Source: Hymenolepis diminuta
Lineage: Eukaryota > Platyhelminthes > Cestoda > Cyclophyllidea > Hymenolepididae
Reading direction: 5' to 3'
Length of the DNA stretch: 64,000 nt
Assembly (NCBI GenBank): GCA_900708905.1
Contig: CAADRB010000002.1
Span: forward strand, 3,664,439 to 3,728,438
The translations under genes were made by a program, and so were the position numbers. This document shows, one piece after another, positions 23,858 through 35,051 of the stretch; the first letter of the stretch is position 1, and every line of letters begins with the position of its first letter. The notes beneath the pieces are model-generated. The model ran no database searches, was not told the DNA's origin, and saw only the letters and a program-made list of their open reading frames with translations.

Positions 23858-26771
23858 TTATAAGAATGGTTTGATTTCACACGAGTTTATATTATGCTCA
23901 TAATTTGAACAAACAGCCATTTGGATCCACTAAGCTTCTTAATTATTTCTGATACAATTCTACCAAATAGGAGTACAGAATAAATCCTTAACCAACCTTA
24001 AGGTCCAGAGCACTGCTTCTTAGACTTGGGTCAGAATTTAGGGCCTTTAATAAAATATTCAATATCTCCGAGTCAATAAATTTAATTATTGGGCTAAGAA
24101 ATTTATATTATCATTATCAAGCATACCTTTTACCTATACCTTGTGACCTCGTTTTAATGTCCTCTATAATATCGTATTTCGTTAACCCGTCAAAGAGTAA
24201 CTGCTACTATCAAAATATAAGTAAAATATTACCTTGCCAGTGAGCATGTAGACTAGGCATACGCCGAGAGCCCAAACATCGGCTTTCTAAAGAGAAATCG
24301 TCATAAAGTACAGGTCTTACCTTTCCGGAATATGGTTCTCCCGTGGATTTCACACATTCAGGAGCGAGAAAAGAAGGAGTTCCAATAGTTCCTCTTACTT
24401 GATCATTATCTTTGTTCTCAAGAACATAACTAGACCCAAAATCGATTAACTAAAAGGGGGTGATGAATTCAAGAAAATAAACCTTGATTATATTGTTATC
24501 ATCAATCATCATATTTGCCGGCTTAATATCACGATGAATAATTCCAAGAGAATGAACTAGAGTGGAATATGTATCATAGGTTATTAAATTTACTGTAAAT
24601 TAATGCATCAAGAATGCCATTAAAATATATCAAGCTATCGAACTTCGGCAGTGTTTTGAGCTTATAAATTAGATCCTGAAGAGATCTACTGGACTCGAAG
24701 TTATCAAATAGTTTTACTTGGCAAGGAATGGAAAGACTAAAACGTAAACTATTTATTTATCGAATTTTTACTTAGTTCATGAGGCTCTCCATTGCTTTCA
24801 CGCTGAATACCGATTACTTTTATTATATTTTCATGACTTATTTGGCTTAGAATGTCGTACTCCTTCTTTAGATCATCTATAAAAGAATATAACTTGAAAA
24901 TTAAATGTTACCTGAGCTTCGGAACCACTTTATAAACTGAAAATGCAATAAGTTTTAATATTTATATTCAATCAGGATACTTATATTTAGTTGCCTTTAT
25001 AAAAACTCCTAGTTGTAATAATTGGGTTGCACAATATGTCGATTTTTTACAACTTACTATGGTTTTGTTTCCGTCATTCCCTTTGTCTGCATAATCTTGC
25101 CGTTCTCTTTCCTAAAGAACATACATATTGGTCATACAAAATCATTGTTCGTTTATTTATTAAATTATGTGTAATTCTACAGCTTGTGCCTGATCTTCAG
25201 TTATTGGAATATAGTAAATAATTTTTGTGACAAAAGGACCCTGTGTAGCATAGCCCGGAGGAACCAACTTCATTTGGAGTCGAAGTTTCCAAAAATAATT
25301 TTAATTTTTTTGGCGCTTTATATTGATCGAATGTTTAAATGTCCCATTGTATTGACTGAATCTTCTGCTAGAATGAATTGTAGCCAAATCGCTCTTTACT
25401 ACATAGTGAGATAACCCCACCTCTAGTTTTATACATTAATGTACTTTTAGATACTGATTTCATCTTTCTATTGCCCCCCGAACTGGGTAAAAATGGTCAT
25501 CTACGTCTAGATCAAATTTTGAAGCATTCAAGTCAATCAGAGATGGCACTTTTTAAAATAATTGGTAATTTCAAATTTTATGCAAATGCTGTGATTGTGA
25601 TCCCTTTATTTAAGTGTATTGAAAGATAATAAATGATTTCAGAGAGGTCGTCGTTCACGTCTGCCAAGTTAGATACCGATGCGCATCGATGAATATAAGT
25701 TAGTATGCGGTCAGCTACACTGGTTAGTTTTGATAAATAAGAAGGGTGGTGGAATGCGGGCCACTCATCAAAGTGGATCCAGGATATCTGCCCTTTAGTC
25801 AAGTTAAGCATCGTTAACACTTCCTTAGGGGAACTTATCAGATTCCAATGACGAAGATCTTCCAATCTTTGCTCGGAATGTTAAACCTTTCGGGAGTTAG
25901 ACAAGATACTAAAACGAAGCGGTACATTTCAGTAGTCATCCCATTAAACCCTTTATTTTCTATCCTCTTTTAAGTTCCTTTTCGTAAGCCACTGCCACCC
26001 GACTGTTAGAACAAATGTTCTTTAAGTAAAGGACTTTCGTACTTTTGTCTCTAAAAATTGACCAAATACCTCTTTGAGATAGTTCAAAGTTCAGATTTTA
26101 TGTCCTTTTGTCTTAAGATATGACACAGTTTCAAGAGCCACATATGAAAACAAGAACACTTTTCAATAGGAGAACGTGCAGTAAGAGACGCTTTCAGATT
26201 TGGACAAAAAGAATATTTTTCAGAACCGGAATTTCCTAATTGTAACTTAGCCTAGAGCTTGTGCCGTACACCGATAAGATTGACAGTCCATTAGACGACA
26301 ATCTGAGTGAAATGAAGTAATTATCCGGGAATAAAGCATGGATTTTTGGTTCTGAGCAGTTTTTGGCGTCCCATCAAATACAATTCAAATGACAATCTAA
26401 TTTACCGACCCCATCTCAGCTGGATGAAAATAGCTATCTCTATTTAGATCAAGGTTTGGAAACTCAATGAAACATCAACTTTTATTTTAAACTGGATTTT
26501 CTAACAGTAGCATTATATTCATGTTTTAAAATTTCATTTCTGAAATTAGAAAATATTATTTGATAATTCAGAAGAAATTTAAGACACATTTAGATTTTTC
26601 AGTACGGTAGTATTTTTGAAGAACATAGTTTTAGATGCTACTTAAAGTGTCATAATTTTTATTTACAAGTCCGTCTATTCATTTATTTTTCCATCCTGTT
26701 GCACTTACCTCATGAAACATTTCGCTCAAATTGTAGAGCAAATGACCGTTTAACTTGACATGTATATCCAT
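23858..26771 (-). CDS. Divergent serine/threonine protein kinase, family unresolved (CAMKK/STE11-like)
   Basis: Well supported exons, 5' to 3' on minus: 24936-24912 (25-nt microexon), 24876-24772, 24716-24594, 24556-24483, 24449-24321, 24286-24233, 24200-24127, 24093-23997 and probably 23929-23858 (stop TAA). They join in phase. They encode a probable VAIK-like FIKWF, the catalytic loop IIHRDIKPANMM, LIDFGSS, the activation segment GTPSFLAPE, DVWALGVCL and DPSLRSSALDL. All main catalytic residues (K, HRD, DFG, APE) are present; the glycine-rich loop was not placed. Tentative N-terminal exons: 26771-26709 (ATG, 21 codons, good donor), 26462-26406, one starting near 25871, one near 25548, and 25111-25058. 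I do not recognise the N-terminal region. Two of its exons look like an internal repeat. Substrate and pathway cannot be read from sequence. Confidence 0.8.
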
Positions 26772-26772
26772 C

Positions 26773-26774
26773 CT
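26773..26774 (-). promoter_or_regulatory. Splice acceptor 1 nt upstream of the kinase gene's probable start
   Basis: Minus strand TTTTGTAG is followed by G and then the ATG. As in EAPP and SUCLG1, the acceptor nearly abuts the start codon, suggesting trans-splicing or a 5' UTR intron. Confidence 0.4.
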
Positions 26775-26779
26775 ACAAA

Positions 26780-28040
26780 ATTCAGGGTGATTCAGTTAGA
26801 TGCAAAATGCCATTCTCTATATTTGTGAAAGTCTGAAATTGATATACTGTTTCTCCTTTTTGCAAAACGTCATAATGGGGGGCTCAGTGCATGTCACAGA
26901 TTTCTCCCTTCGCTTATGAAAAGTGTGCTAAGACCATGACGAGAAGACTCCTAAAAACACGTTACTCCAGCATATAATAACGAAGGTAATAAGGTACTCT
27001 CAAGACTTGAACTATAGCCTTATTGAGTTTAGTAGTTAAAATAAGCTTAGGACGGTATGAAGAGCAAACAGTAGGCCTAAACAGATGCTTTAAAAGTTAA
27101 TAAAACCCTATTTTACTTTGCTTTGTCATAACAGGTGACCCGGATTCAAGACTGTAATTAGAAGGGTCATGTACTCAGATCGCTGGAATGACAGACGAGA
27201 GTTGCCCTAAGAATCAATGAGATTATTCCTCTTGCTGTCTCAATATAGGTTTTAAATGATCATTTTCGGTATGTCCATGATGACAGGATTTTTCTAAGAA
27301 TTGCTTCTTACATTTAAGCCCCAACTTTTTTGCTCGAATCTCTAATGGAATGCGTTTCGTGCACAAATTTTGAATGTAATGCACATTTCCCTCTTGCTAT
27401 CGATCCAAAATGGAGAACAGAAGCTAATGGTTGCTAGTATACATTTACTACTCAGGAAAAGCAACGCTACAATGACTAAAGAAGCAAAACGCCAATTTAT
27501 GTTATGTTGTAATACAAATCGCTGATGAAGAGGAAAGAAATTGGAATGGAACCGTGTGCATCCTGAATACTGTTAACGTCACCAAAGAAGGTAAAAAGTA
27601 AGACAAATGATCAATGACAAGCGAAACGTGAGTGAAGAGTACGAAAACGGATAACAAAAAAGTCTGAGACTTAAGGTGAAGTTTAATTAGCTACTTCCTA
27701 CGGAATAAAATAAAAAAAGCAGAAGAGCTAAATTAGGGTTTAAGAAGAAAATAGAGTCTTTTGTAACTCAGGTGAGAATATGAAAGGTAGCTGGTATGGT
27801 TATGTAAGAAGTGTGGTCTAATTAAACACATGTCTTCTCTTCCACCATGGGACCGTGTGGTTGAGTATATTAGAAAGTCAACTATCTCATTGATTCACAC
27901 CAGGCCCATGTTATCTGATTGGTCTGCCAACTTCCGTACCGGTTGGTGAGGTTACTAGCTGGGTTACTTCAAAGTCCTAAGTACTGAAGTACTTGGTTGC
28001 TTACGATTAGAGCACTATTTACAATAGGGGATGCATGATT
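26780..28040. other. Intergenic sequence with a tRNA-like hairpin
   Basis: No gene was recognised. At 27846-27910 a CATGGG/CCCATG stem encloses a box A-like TGGTTGAGTAT (27858-27868) and a box B-like GATTCACACC (27892-27901). It is too degenerate for a tRNA gene. Confidence 0.3.
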
Positions 28041-28530
28041 AGTGTTGACGGAGGCTATGTGTGGGCGAGTGTGGGCGCACTTCCCACACAGGGTGATTGA
28101 GAAATCATTCCCTAATCGAAAAATCGAATTATGCAATCATTCATCAGCATCTTACGAATATAGACTCAGAGAGACAGTATAGTGGTAACCGGCTGGTTAA
28201 TCCAGAAAACTTCGACGAGAGGAGGGGGCAGACCAAACTGAAATGGAATGACCTGAGAAATTGGTGGACGCGGTGTTTGCCGAAGGCGAGAGCAGAGGGA
28301 GTTGAAGGCGGCTTTTGGGTAGTCGGTGTGCACTATGTTGTATATATTAGGAGGGAGAAACAACTTTGAGTAAAAAGATACAGTCCGGGAACAAAGGAAT
28401 TGGGGTCGCGAAGATCCTGTTGACAAAAGTGACGCTCCTATCATATCCAGTGGAGCCATGACCTGTACCGATCGACAGAGTTGGCTAGGTGTGGTCAAGT
28501 TAACTGCTAAGCCGGGTGCCATTTGTGAGT
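28040..28530 (+). mobile_element. Second LTR-like GC-rich island
   Basis: GC-richer than its flanks. Near 28415-28460 it reads CCTGTTGACA, then CTCCTATCA followed by ATCCAGTGGAGCC. This resembles the end of the island at 3535-3960 on minus (CCTGTCA then TCCGGTGGA), as expected for an LTR end plus primer-binding site of one family. A palindromic GTGTGGG/CCCACAC pair lies at about 28060-28100. Open frames of 90-122 codons on the two strands match nothing I know. Confidence 0.35.
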
Positions 28531-28539
28531 ACATAGGGA

Positions 28540-29134
28540 GAATTTTCTAATCAGAGAGTTCAAGCAGTTAGATCACAGAATATCATAAAATACAACCATT
28601 GAGATAAAAAATCAGTATGCGCTAAAATTATTGGGAAAGTAACAAATTCACTATGGTTAAGTGTTTTCCAACTAAAGTAAAAATCTATAGCGTTTTTCCC
28701 TTTTTTAGGAACAACGAAGCACTACTTGTCACCATATCTTCTTAAATTCCTTTTCGCTACCAAATTGTCATCGCAACTCGATGTCCTCATAAAAAGTACT
28801 TGTCACACCTACTTCTCCATATTCTACTTTTGAAAGGAGTTTTAACTGAGCTACTTCACTACGATCAGTCAGAAGGAAATCATCATTAATTCACGAAGGT
28901 TTCTTAAACTATTAACATTCCTGACAAAAAGTAGCCATCGTATTGTTATTCAGAATGTATACCAAAAACGACAGAATATAACGACTGTTATAACAAAGTG
29001 TATTTAATATATGTACAAATGAATAACGGGTAAATGACACAGTATAAAGTCAATATCACATGAGAATAAGGTAAGATGGGATGATGGAATGCGATTGGAG
29101 GAAGTAAAATCTTGAGCTTGCTGACTGATATATT
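28540..29134. other. 3' flank of TBC1D25
   Basis: AT-rich, with no coding signal. A minus-strand ATTAAA (TTTAAT on plus) near 29005 could serve as the TBC1D25 poly(A) signal. Confidence 0.4.
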
Positions 29135-32100
29135 TTAAGAAAAGCACTTTCTCTTCATCTCCTGATCCTTCAAATAGGCATCAAAAAGCGATCTGGCTCG
29201 ATTCAGAATACCCCAAATATTATGCTGTTTATTGTGAGTCTGGAAGAGATGAAACAGATCACAGACTTCATGCACCTCCTCATAAATAACATCACTGTAT
29301 TCGAGTATCATTGAGAGGCAAATAAATAGGAGGAAGGGATTATTTCCGCATCCCATAGCATCTGGGGAAGGTAATTCCACCACCCAGTCTTTCATATGCA
29401 CCGGATCTCCTTCATGGACAGATCCACTAACATCTCGACACTTTTTCTGGGTGGGGCAATATAGAGGTTCATTAGATTGATTCGACGGTTGCTTATACTG
29501 AAACTGTTCACCAATAAGACTATTTATCAAGTTCGAATCACAGCAGGCATAATGGGTTTCCTTTTCCTCGAAAACCGCAGGACAGTGTTCAATACCCAGT
29601 TGAGTATATAGGGCAGTGGAACCGACATCTGGCCAAGTTTGAGCAACCATTGCAATAGAGGCCCATTGAACTTCAACAATATGAAGAGCATGCTCGAAAG
29701 GAAATTCCCGAATCAGCTCAAGTAGGAGCCAACGTTCAGTAAAAAACATATTTCCCAGATTGTGCATTCGCAGAAATTGTGCCAGTTTGTAGTCCGTGAA
29801 GACAAGGAGGTCATGGAGATGTTGCATTTGAGTGATCATCATGACCTGGTCATGTTGGGGGTAGAATTTAGGGGTGAGACGTTTCATGAGGGCACAAAGA
29901 CAAACGTAGGCCATGCCTTCATTCCCTTGAGCATAAAGTAGGAGGCTGGCGAGGTTTGACATGCCCTGATGATAGCCAATTGCTGGGTGGTAGATTGCGT
30001 AGGTCGCAAGGATATCAAAGAGTTGAGCGACTCGGTTTTTGCCATCGTTGTAATAGAAGGGATGACCTAAAGGCAAGAGAAAACAAATAATAAGATTACT
30101 ACCATGTGAAGCTGTTAGGAAATTACATTAAAAAATTATAGCTAATAGTAAGAATTTAAGGATTATATTAATAGATCAAACCAATGATGGTCTGCAGAGA
30201 AATGAACTTATAATATTACCCTGCATGTAGTCAATTATTACTCCAACTTACATTTGAGTGATTGACCAATCTCTGATTAAACAAAATCAGACTTTCGATT
30301 AATGATAGAGAAAGGGTCCTTCTGAAAAATAATAGCATGTAATATAGGCAAAATAAGAATGATGCTTCAAAGAGAACAGTCCAGGCAATCGTCTCCGAAG
30401 ATTTTAGTGTTAGAATAATAATTATTGACCATTTTCTCATAGAGTCATAAACTGCGTTTATCTTCGGTGTAAACGCCGGTTACATGGCAACAGAGTAACA
30501 ACTTTCTAATCAGAACAACCTTAAAAAGGTATCAATCTTCTTCAACCTTTCCTTTGCATTGCCCAAATTATGCAAAACCAAATTCCAACTGTTCCTTTAT
30601 TTTCATCTATTTTTAGATTTTGAATAGAAGCAAATATTTTACCAACAGTAAACTGAGCTCTGTTTTCCGTATTGAATGGATGGAATAATTTTCCAAATGA
30701 ACGTATCTGTATTTGTCAAGCCAACATTTTTTTACTTTAATCTGATTAAAATCTTCGGCATTAGTAAAGTAATCCATAAATGTTATCCCTATTTTGCAAC
30801 TTTAAAAAAGGTTTGAATTTGAAGACAATAAGGCTATCTATACTTTAACTACTGTAAAAGCAAAAATGAATATCTTCACCGAAACCGAAATAGTAATCAT
30901 TTCAGGTGGAACGTTGAGATAAAATCAAAAAGGAATTTAAGGGCAATTTTCAACGATCTAAAGAGACAAAACAAAGCCATAGAAAAGTTATATAAAACTG
31001 GGGCTTTAAAAGATAGTTTCCTATTCGAGACAGTCTCCTCATACTATTAAGGTAACCAAAAACTCGACTAGGAGAATTTTAAACCAGTGTATTACACATG
31101 TTCAGTCTATGAGAACTATTCGCTTTATTTTCTCAGTCGTCGCAATGGTATCAAATTCTTTCAAGAAGCCTGAAATTTAATGACTGGAATAGACACCACT
31201 ATAGAATCATGAAAACCCGCGCAGTTGCACATGTATACTTTTAGTGTTATAAAATGAAAAAAATGTTATCATTCGCTAAAAAATCTGTAACTAGTGTAAT
31301 TTTTCTCCAAACAAAGCTACAATTGAATGAAAAGATTTCAAATATCTCAAATAAAAAAGATCAAGGGGCAAAAGAAGTCCTCTGATTTAAATCATTTCTT
31401 AACTCACTAAATGTCTCATTGGCAGTTGCACATCTCCTTGTCTCATTCGAATCTTTTACCACTTACTCGACTGATTTGTGTGGATCCCAACGGAATTGCC
31501 CTCATATATATATGATTGCGTTGTTCAAAGTGATTATTTTAAAAGATCTAAAGGTATTCATGACCATATTATTAATGTGCAGATTATTTTTCTCTTCAGG
31601 TAGAATAATAAAAATAAACGAATATACAGCGCAAACGTCTTCCTATCACAATGTATTCTAAACTGTCTGAGCATGAGGATTGGACATAATGTAACTAAAA
31701 ATAGGCATCCACCTTCATTCCCAAATAATTCTCTCCTACTCTTAGACATTTGATTTCAACAGAATTTTGAATTATTTGAAAAATAGCAAAAAAGAAATTC
31801 AAATAAGAAAAGTTACATCGGTCAGTTCGAACAACGTCAACACAAGCCAAGGTGATTGCTTCAATCTGCGCCTTGGTGAATCGACCCTGCTGATAGGCTT
31901 TCTTCCAAATTTCTTTGAGCTTTTCATACTTCTCAACTTTGCTGTGGAGTAGAGCGAGACGTTCTTTACCATCGAACTCGGGAGGATAAACACCGAGGAG
32001 AATTCGCCAGCCGACCTTCCGTACACTGGGCTCCATACCTCGGAGATATACTTCTTGACTAAAGAGGAAAACATAAAGAAAAATAATATAGTTAACAGCC

Positions 32101-35051
32101 CAATCTCTGGAGATATTTCGGAATGCGATTAGACCAACCTACCGATAATTGAGATGTTCACAGTATAAAGCTGTTAACCAATATCCTGGGTTAGCTAAAG
32201 CTCCATCTCAGGCGCATAACTACCAGTCTTAATGTATCAATCGTCAGAAGTTGGAAGAGAGGTTGGGTGCATATAATCTGCAGATGGCAGTTTGGGATTA
32301 CGGGTTTGTTGGTTTGTTTAACACAGAATATTAATGGATAACCGATCTAGATTGAGACCAACCAACGAGTAGAATAAAATGAACAGAGTAAAGTGCAATC
32401 AGTGGATAGGAATTGGCTATGAAGTATCATCAACGGCAAAAATGCTTACAAACGTGGAAAAAAAATTGAGCTATTTATAAGCTGCTAGAATATTAAAGAC
32501 TCACCTATTACAGAAGTCGAGAATGACTCCATTTTCAAAATAAAATTAACCATTAAACTAATTGAAACTGACACTCTGTTTGTCTTTACTGCTCTAATCA
32601 AGTGCAAATAATCCGTTTGGATTTGAATTTTTCCTACTTCGTGAAAACAGGGATTAATACTAAAATAAACACATTAAAATGAAGCAAGAAAGGGAAAATA
32701 ACTTTTGGCAAATTTTATAACTGCTCAGTTGACTTTATAAAAGTACGCACTACTCAGAAATCAGGAAAAAGACCTTTAATTGAAACGAAGGTTTTGTATT
32801 AACAATATCAATTAACTTATATATTGATTGGATGTGTGATATTTGAGTGGCTGCCTGGTTAGCCAATAAGTGCACCAATGAGCTCTTCATCAGTAGGATT
32901 ACATATCCAGGTTGAGCGTGGAAATCCAATGGCCAATAGTCTAGTGCACGGGAGATGAAGCTTGCGAACCAATATTAAATGGGCCGACAATATTCGATTA
33001 GGCTTACAAACAGCAAATGAAGTTGAGCCAAATCTAAATAGCCGATTAAGGATATTGCATGTATCCTACATCTATAAAACGTAAATTGCTAATAACGATC
33101 GTTGATAAAAGATTGTCATATGATATAAAAGTACGTTCGCTTAACAAGTTCAAATCTACCGCAAACGAGAATGGGAGACAAAAGGGTCAATTTTAAAGTA
33201 CATTATATTTACTCTTAAAACCAAGGCTGAGAGCTTTCAAAATTTCAACATCGAAATCAAGTTTACCGAACGTAAGAAACTGAGAAAGAACTTAACAAAT
33301 ACTTTCAGATCTGAAATTCCGATCGTAGGCGGACGTAAGCAACCGAAACTTTCCAATATGTTCTTATAAGAAAATCAGAGAAAACAAAATTTGAGCATAG
33401 CGTAGTATAAAGCGGAAAAAATGAAAATAATCCCAGGGTGATTTTAACTTCTTTCCGAATTACAACAAAGCGCTTCATCAAACGAATAAATTTTCGCTGA
33501 AGAGCCATGGATAAAAATGCTCAATTAAAATATACGTGTAACAAAAATCCTATTTTAAGTCTAATTCAAAATAAAGGAGCGGCTAGAAAGCTGTATAATA
33601 TAATGCTTCAATCTCATTCATAAGAGCATTGTTCATAACTTATGCCTTGCGATATTTCCGATGATTAAATGATCCGATTAGCGCGGAATTTAAAAAATAC
33701 CAATATAAAACCTACTAGAAATCCTGAGGGCGCATAAACCTTCCGATACTATCCATATATCCACGAAATTCGGATTCATTGATTGGCGTTGGAGGAATGA
33801 TTTCATTTTTAAAGTCTAAAAGTCAGAATATTAAACTAAATGGGCGATTAATGGTATAATCTATTGTCTGAATAGATTGCCTTACTGATTAAAAAACTTA
33901 CTGATTGCCTTTTCAATCGAGTTCACTGTTTTAGCCAATTGTTGGGAGACATTTTGAAGTAGTCCCTTGTAGGTCATGGCAGGTCGGATACCGGACACAA
34001 GGTATCCAGTGGATATGGAGTTAGAGACCGATAGTCTAGACGACACATTCGAGATCACTGAAGACTGAGGACTACTTGGACTGCCCAACCGACGCAATGA
34101 GGCACTATCATTTCGCGAATCGACAACTTCATCATTGCTAACAATATCCCAACTTTCTAAAAATATTAAAAAATTAACATTTCATTAGAAATAAAAACAA
34201 GAGAGAAAATCCGAACCGGTAATAATAGGAGCGAACTACTTAACAACTGTTGCGTTAAGCGTACATAATTAGTGAAATGGAAATCTAACATACATTAAGC
34301 CGATTGCACAATAATAAAACATCCTGTAAAATGGACCAATGTGGGACAAAAGGTAATGAAGAATTTAATAGAAAGCAAAACAAACCTTCACTTTTCGCCT
34401 TAGTTTCAACATAAACGCGGAGAGTCATGTCGGAGGAGTTAGATAGGGCTTTACGAAAATCTCTGTCTGAGAGAAGGACATACTGAGTTTGTTCACCAAA
34501 CTTGTCTCGTGAGAGGCAGCTAATAGAAATATCGCTAAAGAGTCAAAAGAATTTCATAAAGAAATAAAGTTAAAATAAAACTTCAGTAAAAAACAAACAA
34601 TATCAGAATGTTAGTATAATAAGACGACACCTAACACGTTAAACTACGCATAAAGTATACAATACCTAAGGTGAATAAAAACGTTAAAGTCTATTGAATA
34701 ACAAAACGCACTCATCAGTTTGGATTTTTTGCTGGATTAGACGAATAAATGAATCAAACGTAGTCACGAAGGGATCCAAAGTAAATTGATGATATGACGG
34801 GGTCAAATTTTGTGACACGAACTATAAATAAATTTAAACACATAAATTTGCCTTTGCAAATAGACAAATCACAATTGATATTAAGATGAATAACTAGGAC
34901 AACTATTCATCACCATAATAGTTGTGAGGAAGCCACCAAATCAGAACATGTGACAAACAATCCCAGTTTTTTTTCAATATATGAATAGAGAACACACAAT
35001 AAAGCTTTTGTCTACCTTCAGCTTCACGCGAATATTACCGCTCCTCTCCAT
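29135..35051 (-). CDS. TBC1D25: Rab GTPase-activating protein TBC1D25 (OATL1)
   Basis: TBC1D25 is a Rab GAP, known in vertebrates for Rab33B and autophagosome maturation. Exons, 5' to 3' on minus: 35051-35016, 34821-34712, 34534-34386, 34156-33902, 33815-33716, 32058-31817 and 30066-29135. The joined length is 1824 nt (607 aa; human 688). The N-terminal part matches the ubiquitin-like/PB1-like region (VLLSDRDFRKAL), followed by SWDIVS and a linker. The TBC domain begins at GMEPSVRKVGWRILL, contains the arginine finger segment CVDVVRTDR and the glutamine finger IGYHQGMSNLAS, and continues through ERWLLLELIREFPFEHAL. Both catalytic fingers are present, so it should be an active GAP. The C-terminal LC3-interacting region of vertebrate proteins was not identified. 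An acceptor lies 17 nt upstream of the ATG. Confidence 0.95.
32160..32230 (+). repeat. Diverged dispersed repeat, copy B (partner at 8671-8730)
   Basis: In a TBC1D25 intron. The core CCTGGGTTAGCTAAAGCTCC is shared with the copy inside UBE3B; similarity fades on both sides. Confidence 0.4.
32848..32970 (+). repeat. Dispersed repeat, copy A (partner at 51954-52080)
   Basis: About 120 nt in a TBC1D25 intron align, with an estimated two thirds to three quarters identity, to 51954-52080. Shared anchors are TGGCTG, CCAAT, CATATNCAGG, GAGCGT, AATCCAAT and a final GATGAA-CTT-CGA block. It encodes nothing recognisable. Confidence 0.6.

Noticed and set aside
25451..25564. Plus-strand exon-like frame bounded by TTTTAG and GGTAATT
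   Set aside because: The minus-strand reading of the same bases fits the kinase gene better and pairs with a similar upstream exon.
28097..28534. Open frames of 90 and 122 codons on opposite strands
   Set aside because: They overlap each other in a compositionally odd, LTR-like block; no reverse transcriptase, protease or transposase motif is visible.
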